Assembly: GCA_964414185.1 (NCBI GenBank)
Contig: CAYPVK010000006.1
Coordinates: forward strand, 34,208-98,207
Origin: UBA7488 sp964414185
Lineage (GTDB): Bacteria; Pseudomonadota; Alphaproteobacteria; CAAHEQ01; UBA3637
DNA length: 64,000 nucleotides
Direction: 5' to 3'
Made by a program: the position numbers and the translations under genes
Shown: positions 60,101 to 64,000 of the stretch, piece by piece
Numbering within the stretch: the first letter of the stretch is position 1
Layout of the letters: each line of letters begins with the position of its first letter
Notes under the pieces: model-generated
What the model was told of the DNA's origin: nothing
Database searches by the model: none
Seen by the model: only the letters and a program-made list of their open reading frames with translations

Positions 60101-60373
60101 AGAAGATCCTTAGAACAAAAACCAATTATATCATTTTATGAAGATAGTATTTTGCAGACACTGATGAGCATAAAAATAATTATTGATCAAAAAGTATATG
60201 ATCGCAATGATATATTGAAAAAAGATGCGTATTTTGAACGAACAGTTATGACAGAAATAACAAACGGAATGGATGCGATGGGAATAGATAGTATACGAGA
60301 TGACAGGTTATTTATTCAATCAAAAATCTCAAAGCAATATTTAGAACAGTATAATCAAACCTATGCAATGTAA
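57200..60373 (+). CDS. hsdR: Type I restriction enzyme, R subunit
   Basis: 1057 residues. N-terminal PD-(D/E)xK nuclease domain: FRPDITLFVNGLPLVFIEVKKTNNPG (about 125-150), with Asp and ExK as the metal site. The SF2 translocase has Walker A WHTQGSGKTALSYYL (about 338), the DEAH-type motif IIDEAHRGYNPKGCFLA, motif III ALTGTPLL and, further on, LLTGFDAPRLKRLYFGRKL...LLQAITRVNRPYKD (motifs V-VI). The C-terminal helical region assembles with HsdM/HsdS. It translocates DNA and cuts remote from unmethylated sites. AT-rich codon use contrasts with the housekeeping genes and suggests horizontal acquisition. Confidence 0.96.
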   Translation: MKKNGLFNEATRVQMPALVHLTRIGYNYYGKITEDMAGVDYDPDTNVLIKVFKEQFTRLNPTHSGNVEEVLRNIKQELDNDDLGKSFYKRLVNVSPVRLIDFERPENNVFHCTAEFTCKKDEDEFRPDITLFVNGLPLVFIEVKKTNNPGGMLAESKRMNDIRFPNKKFRRFLNITQFMIFSNNMEYDTEGGIVPIQGAFYCTTARKSAPFNCFREENPSNFSIAPYNRDYTYKDINPVVEHKILSDFNVQVIHTSPEYQTNLDIYTPTNRIMTSMCSPERLLYIIKYGIAYLHMEREVDGKIEVTDQKHIMRYQQLFASLAIKDKLAAGVKSGVIWHTQGSGKTALSYYLSGILTDFLAQDQKVAKFYFIVDRLDLLEQASQEFEARGLKVKTASTREELMSQFRQNQAMEGVTGQREITVVNIQRFAEDKTKIALPNYATNLQRIFIIDEAHRGYNPKGCFLAHLFDADPNSIKIALTGTPLLKDERSSWKVFGEYLHTYYYDKSIQDGYTLKIIREDIETSYKEKLSEIYENLNTLVQKKEIRKSNIIEHDSYIKELLRYIINDLNKFRMLHGDNTLGGMVICETSEQARKLFAYFDEIQYEINKSSSHPSKLKAGLILHDSDDKETRRKIVSAFKKEMTIDILIVFNMLLTGFDAPRLKRLYFGRKLKDHNLLQAITRVNRPYKDNRYGYVIDFADIKQNFDETNQAYLQELSRFNNPDETGVGNNTDTYKQIIEDKEAIIEQMQEIRQTLFEYTTDNVEEFSQEISSIDDKKALLELKKVLISARDYCNLVKTFGDNELKEKFKGLEITKLPQMISEVQRHIDNINQKEAFYTDDSTKQLINQAMEDITFDFRKIGEEEMKIISGGAELNEKFSRTVREFTLNFDQEDPEYITLREAFMQRFREHGFVINTVEEYNENSRALDEILSKLAELQKRNATLLRKYNGDIKFARVHKRIREENSERRSLEQKPIISFYEDSILQTLMSIKIIIDQKVYDRNDILKKDAYFERTVMTEITNGMDAMGIDSIRDDRLFIQSKISKQYLEQYNQTYAM

Positions 60374-60383
60374 GGGAGAAACT

Positions 60384-62024
60384 ATGTCTGAAGATATAAA
60401 AGAAAAAACAATGACTCTTATTGATTCCTTGAAATCTACATGTCAGTCATACGGCATGGGGAACGACGGCAACGAATATAAAGTCATCACTCAAGTTTTT
60501 CTTTATAAATTTTTAAATGATAAATTTGGTTATGAGGTCAAAAAAATAAGTTCCAAACTTGCTAATGCAGATAAATGGGAAGTTACATATAGGGATATGC
60601 CTCAAACAGAGCGTGAAAAACTTTTTGATACACTTTCACCGGATATTCCTAGATTGAATCCAGAACATTTGATCGCAAATCTTTGGAATCAACAAACAAA
60701 AGGTGATTTCGATTTAATTTTTGACAATACAATGATTGATATTGCAGATAAAAATGCAGATATTTTTTCTACTCAAACAACACAAAGAACAAAAATTCCG
60801 CTATTCGAAAAACTTACAAATTATATAACCGATGATGCTGCACGTGCACCTTTTGCTCGCGCACTGGTTGATAAATTAGTCAATTTTTCATTTGAAAGCG
60901 CATTTTCAAAAAGTTATGACTTTTTTGCTAATATTTTTGAATATTTAGTAAAAGATTATAATACTAATAGTGGTGGAAAATATGCTGAGTATTACACTCC
61001 TCATGCTATTGCTACAATTATGGCAAAGTTATTGGTTGATGATAATACTGGTTTACACAATATAGAGTGTTACGATCCATCTGCTGGAACGGGTACATTA
61101 TTGATGGCTCTTGCACATCAGGTAGGAATTGATCGTTGTACAATTTTCTCTCAAGATATCTCCCAAAAAAGTAATAAAATGATTAAATTAAATCTTATAC
61201 TCAATGGGATGGTCTCTTCTTTGGACCACGCCATCCAAGGAAATACCTTAACTAGCCCTTATCACAAAAGCAATGATGAACAAAATTTAAGAGTGTTTGA
61301 TTATATCGTATCGAACCCTCCATTTAAGTTGGATTTTCCAGAAGATCATAAACAATTAAAAAACATGACCTCAAGATTTTGGGCTGGAGTTCCGAATGTT
61401 CCAAGGGAAATAAATCCTCAAAAGCCCAAAATGGCTATTTATACTCTTTTCTTACAACATGTGATTAATTCTCTAAAAAACGATGGAAAAGCTGCAATAG
61501 TTGTTCCAACAGGATTTTTAACAGCGCATAGTGGAATAGAAAACAAAATTTTGAAACATATTGTTGAGAATAGAATTGTTTTTGGTGCAATAAGTATGCC
61601 TTCTAATGTGTTTGCATCAACTGGAACAAATGTTTCAGTATTATTCTTAGATAATTCAAGACAATCCAAAAATGTTATTTTGGTGGATGCTTCCAAGTTA
61701 GGCGCGGATTATAAAGATGGAAATATTACAAAACATCGTTTGAACGAGACTGAAATTAATAAAATTATTGAAACATTTCAAAAAAGAGAAACAATTGAGG
61801 ACTTTTCAGTAATTGTTCCATACGATAAAATTAAAGAAAAAAATTGTTCATTAGCTGCAGGTCAGTATTTTGACATCAAAATTGAATATGTTGATATTAC
61901 AGCAGAAGAATTTGAACAACGAATGAGTGACCATAAAAAAGCATTGAGTGATATGTTTGCAGAATCTCACACCTTGGAAGATGAGATTATGAAACAGCTA
62001 GGAAAACTGAAGTTTGGAGAATAG
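60384..62024 (+). CDS. hsdM: Type I restriction-modification methyltransferase, M subunit
   Basis: 546 residues from ATG 60384 (GGGAG upstream; a frame extension to 60363 lies within hsdR and is unlikely). N-terminal domain KSTCQSYGMGNDGNEYKVITQVFLYKFLNDKFGYEV, then the SAM-binding motif DPSAGTGTLLMALAHQVG (about residue 235) and the N6-adenine catalytic motif IVSNPPFKLDF (about 313; NPPF). It methylates adenine at sites chosen by HsdS and is required for restriction. 10 bases after the hsdR stop. Confidence 0.96.
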   Translation: MSEDIKEKTMTLIDSLKSTCQSYGMGNDGNEYKVITQVFLYKFLNDKFGYEVKKISSKLANADKWEVTYRDMPQTEREKLFDTLSPDIPRLNPEHLIANLWNQQTKGDFDLIFDNTMIDIADKNADIFSTQTTQRTKIPLFEKLTNYITDDAARAPFARALVDKLVNFSFESAFSKSYDFFANIFEYLVKDYNTNSGGKYAEYYTPHAIATIMAKLLVDDNTGLHNIECYDPSAGTGTLLMALAHQVGIDRCTIFSQDISQKSNKMIKLNLILNGMVSSLDHAIQGNTLTSPYHKSNDEQNLRVFDYIVSNPPFKLDFPEDHKQLKNMTSRFWAGVPNVPREINPQKPKMAIYTLFLQHVINSLKNDGKAAIVVPTGFLTAHSGIENKILKHIVENRIVFGAISMPSNVFASTGTNVSVLFLDNSRQSKNVILVDASKLGADYKDGNITKHRLNETEINKIIETFQKRETIEDFSVIVPYDKIKEKNCSLAAGQYFDIKIEYVDITAEEFEQRMSDHKKALSDMFAESHTLEDEIMKQLGKLKFGE

Positions 62025-62025
62025 T

Positions 62026-63393
62026 ATGTTTCTAAAAAATATAGATATAAGTAATTATAAAATATTTAAGAGCACCTTTAATATGGATTTTAATGTTCCA
62101 GATGGTTCAACGAGAGGAAGTGGATTAACCATAATCTGTGGTGAAAATGGTAATGGCAAATCATCAATACTAGAAGCTATAGCTCTAGCTACACAAGACT
62201 ATAGAAGCGAAAATTTTTCTATTGAAAATATAAATGATATATCACAGAAAGTATTAATTATTACTTTCTCAAAAATGTTTGATGTTAAAAGCTTTTTACC
62301 AAAAAAGACTTTTAAAGCTACTGGTTTTTCTTTCGTGGCCAATAAAAGGCAAAGGAAAAGTGGAACTTTATATGGGAGTTTGGTTGTTTCCGGTCGAAAA
62401 ATCATTCCGGAAACAAAGCAAGCCGAATATGAATTACGTTGTGAAGGTACTACGCCGTTTGGAGCACCTCGTTATGCGCAACCATCTATTTTGTTTTTAG
62501 ATAAAAATAGAATTTACCAAACAAGAAAAGGAACCACTACATCTACAAATTTTGATTATTTATTAGAAAGATTGAGTCTAGATAACAGCACATCAGCGGA
62601 AAGTTGTATCTGTAATTTAGATGATGTTCATCCGCTTAAAAAAGCGTTTGATAAATTTAAAGAAAAATTTGCTATACAACTTTGCCTATACAGTAAAAAC
62701 CCCTTAAATTTAATGGAGAATGCTTTCGTAGCATCAAATAAAGAGGCGAATATTATTAAATTAAATAATATAGGTTCTGGGTATGAGATGTTTTTTTCAA
62801 TTCTATGGGCAGTCTATCGCTCCTTTGAAGAAGAAAAAGAACTAATAATCTTATTAGATGAACCAGAACTACACTTACATCCTAAATTACAAAAGGAATT
62901 AATATCGCTATTAGCCGAAATATCATCAAAAGTACAAATTATTATAGCAACGCATAGTCCTTTATTTATAAAACAACTGTATGGATTAAATCCTAAATTT
63001 CACATTTTAGAAAAAGAAAACGACACACCAGTAAAAAAAGAGATAAAAGAGCAGAAAATAAAATCATTTTTATCATTAAATGAAGTTAATTTTATGGCTT
63101 TTGGCCTTTATACTGAAGAGTATTTTAATGAACTATATGAAACATTGTATAGAAGAGCCAAAGAAGAAGATAATACTGTAGATTTCCCAAATTTTGATAG
63201 AAAGTTTTTTGTGGAAAAGCATTCGTTGAATGCAGATAAACCATACAGGGCGGGTAATGATAGTAAAAAAGTATCATATATAACATTTGTACGTAACGTT
63301 ATACATCATAGAGTGGATTATACAAACGCAGGTATGGGATATACAGACGATGAATTTAAGAGTGCCATTGATACAATGAGGAGCTATTTGTAA
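62026..63393 (+). CDS. AAA-family ATPase (OLD/RecF-like) inside the type I RM operon
   Basis: 455 residues from ATG 62026, whose A follows the hsdM stop by 1 base. ABC-type ATPase features: Walker A CGENGNGKSSILEAIALA (about residue 45), signature-like region NIGSGYEMFFSILWAVYRSF, Walker B ELIILLDEPELHLHPKLQKEL (about 283-302), H-loop IIATHSPLFIKQ (about 308-320). There is no TOPRIM domain after it, so it is not a standard OLD nuclease. The last about 105 residues are helical and contain FVRNVIHH (Arg about 423), which fits the R-x4-H pattern of HEPN RNases. Similar ATPases (RloA-type) are known next to type I systems; the enzymatic role here is unknown. Confidence 0.8.
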   Translation: MFLKNIDISNYKIFKSTFNMDFNVPDGSTRGSGLTIICGENGNGKSSILEAIALATQDYRSENFSIENINDISQKVLIITFSKMFDVKSFLPKKTFKATGFSFVANKRQRKSGTLYGSLVVSGRKIIPETKQAEYELRCEGTTPFGAPRYAQPSILFLDKNRIYQTRKGTTTSTNFDYLLERLSLDNSTSAESCICNLDDVHPLKKAFDKFKEKFAIQLCLYSKNPLNLMENAFVASNKEANIIKLNNIGSGYEMFFSILWAVYRSFEEEKELIILLDEPELHLHPKLQKELISLLAEISSKVQIIIATHSPLFIKQLYGLNPKFHILEKENDTPVKKEIKEQKIKSFLSLNEVNFMAFGLYTEEYFNELYETLYRRAKEEDNTVDFPNFDRKFFVEKHSLNADKPYRAGNDSKKVSYITFVRNVIHHRVDYTNAGMGYTDDEFKSAIDTMRSYL

Positions 63394-64000
63394 TGGATAG
63401 ATTAGAAAATTACTGCTTAAATATTACGGATGGAGAACATGGTTCCGTTATAGATGATAATAATGGTAAGTATTATCTGCTAAGCAATAAAAATATGATT
63501 AATGGAGAAGTTGTCATAACACCCGAGGATAGGAAGATATCGGAAGAAAGTTTTTTCAAAATTAATAAAAGAACCAAATTATCTAAAGATGATGTACTAA
63601 TTTCTACTGTAGGGACGATAGGTAAAGTCGCCTTGGTAGAAGGTAATGTAAATTATGATTTTCAAAGAAGTGTTGGCATTTTGAAATGCAATACAGAGGT
63701 TCTGCTACCAAAATTTTTGTATTACTATCTTAATAGCCCTTATATTCAAAATAAGCTAATTAATACAGCTAAAGGAGCTATACAAAAATGTATTTTTATA
63801 AATGATTTGAAAAATTTAGAGGTTTCTATTCCTTCAATTCCTTTGCAAAAGAAGATTTCCGAGGTTCTTGCGTTTATTGATAGCAAAATTAAATTGAACA
63901 ACAAAATCAATACAGAATTAGAAAATATGGCAAAGACTTTATATGATTACTGGTTTGTGCAGTTTGATTTCCCTGACGAAAATAAACGACCGTATAAATC
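63393..64000 (+). CDS. hsdS: Type I restriction enzyme specificity subunit, 3' end outside window
   Basis: 202 residues visible from ATG 63393, which overlaps the ATPase stop by one base (TAATG). First target recognition domain: DRLENYCLNITDGEHGSVIDDNNGKYYLLSNKNMINGEV... and KLSKDDVLISTVGTIGKVALVEGN (about 65-90). The central conserved region follows: LEVSIPSIPLQKKISEVLAFIDSKIKLNNKINTELENMAKTLYDYWFVQFDFP, the coiled coil that separates the two recognition domains. About half of a usual 400-420 residue subunit is present. It sets the DNA sequence recognised by the complex. Confidence 0.95.
   Translation, partial: MDRLENYCLNITDGEHGSVIDDNNGKYYLLSNKNMINGEVVITPEDRKISEESFFKINKRTKLSKDDVLISTVGTIGKVALVEGNVNYDFQRSVGILKCNTEVLLPKFLYYYLNSPYIQNKLINTAKGAIQKCIFINDLKNLEVSIPSIPLQKKISEVLAFIDSKIKLNNKINTELENMAKTLYDYWFVQFDFPDENKRPYK

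Noticed and set aside
1..64000. CRISPR arrays
   Set aside because: No series of regularly spaced identical repeats of 23-40 bases was found; the only tandem set (20433-20522) has no unique spacers.
1..64000. Intact insertion sequence or integrase
   Set aside because: No transposase or integrase catalytic motifs were recognised in any frame, despite the decayed island.

Overview
The window reads as chromosomal DNA of a moderately AT-rich alphaproteobacterium, probably host-associated. Support for this: tig-clpP-clpX-lon-hup lie in the usual order, a mitofilin/HemX-like gene sits next to hemY as in alphaproteobacteria, there is a NodT-type RND efflux operon, and several orphan prepilin-like proteins carry the SMVEMLGVLA-type N-terminal segment. 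The taxonomic guess is inference; nothing here names a species. Putative promoters are sigma70-like, with TTGCAA or TTGACA, 16-18 nt, then TATAAA/TATAAT.

Layout. 1-3.1 kb: end of an inositol monophosphatase gene (suhB-like), small exported proteins, rpmE. 3.3-12.4 kb: housekeeping block on the minus strand (PpiD-like foldase, topA, dprA, plsY, recJ) with one plus-strand unknown. 12.8-18.5 kb, plus strand: glgA coupled to a meso-diaminopimelate dehydrogenase, then a three-gene set with a large prepilin-like protein and an ankyrin lipoprotein. 18.6-25 kb is accessory: an exported nitroreductase, a GT6 (ABO-type) glycosyltransferase, a cysteine-rich prepilin-like gene behind simple-sequence repeats, an XRE regulator, a GT2 enzyme with an N-terminal signal, and a DMT transporter. 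25.1-30.9 kb: tripartite RND efflux operon, followed by tRNA-Val. 31-39 kb: a third signal-bearing glycosyltransferase, hup, lon, clpX, clpP, tig and tRNA-Leu. 39-46.8 kb: prfC, a canonical small prepilin-like protein, a DUF167 protein, hemY, the mitofilin-like protein, a GNAT and an exported unknown. 46.9-49.4 kb: an XRE gene abutting an EptA-type phosphoethanolamine transferase that lacks its membrane domain, then an esterase.

49.4-56 kb is a decayed accessory island. It begins with two tandem copies of a short structured RNA, each with its own promoter and terminator, then holds truncated or broken genes: an ASCH-domain fragment, a KTSC-like protein, phage-like proteins, an intact RelB/YafQ pair, a NrdD-tail-like small protein, a nonsense-mutated HipB, a deleted HipA and RhuM-like remnants. 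56.1-64 kb is a visibly more AT-rich type I restriction-modification operon: WYL regulator, tiny coupled ORF, hsdR, hsdM, an AAA ATPase with a possible C-terminal HEPN-like motif, and hsdS running off the window end.

The points most worth pursuing are the paired small RNA genes, the AAA ATPase inside the hsd operon, the repeat-controlled prepilin, the GT6 enzyme, and the recombined eptA locus.
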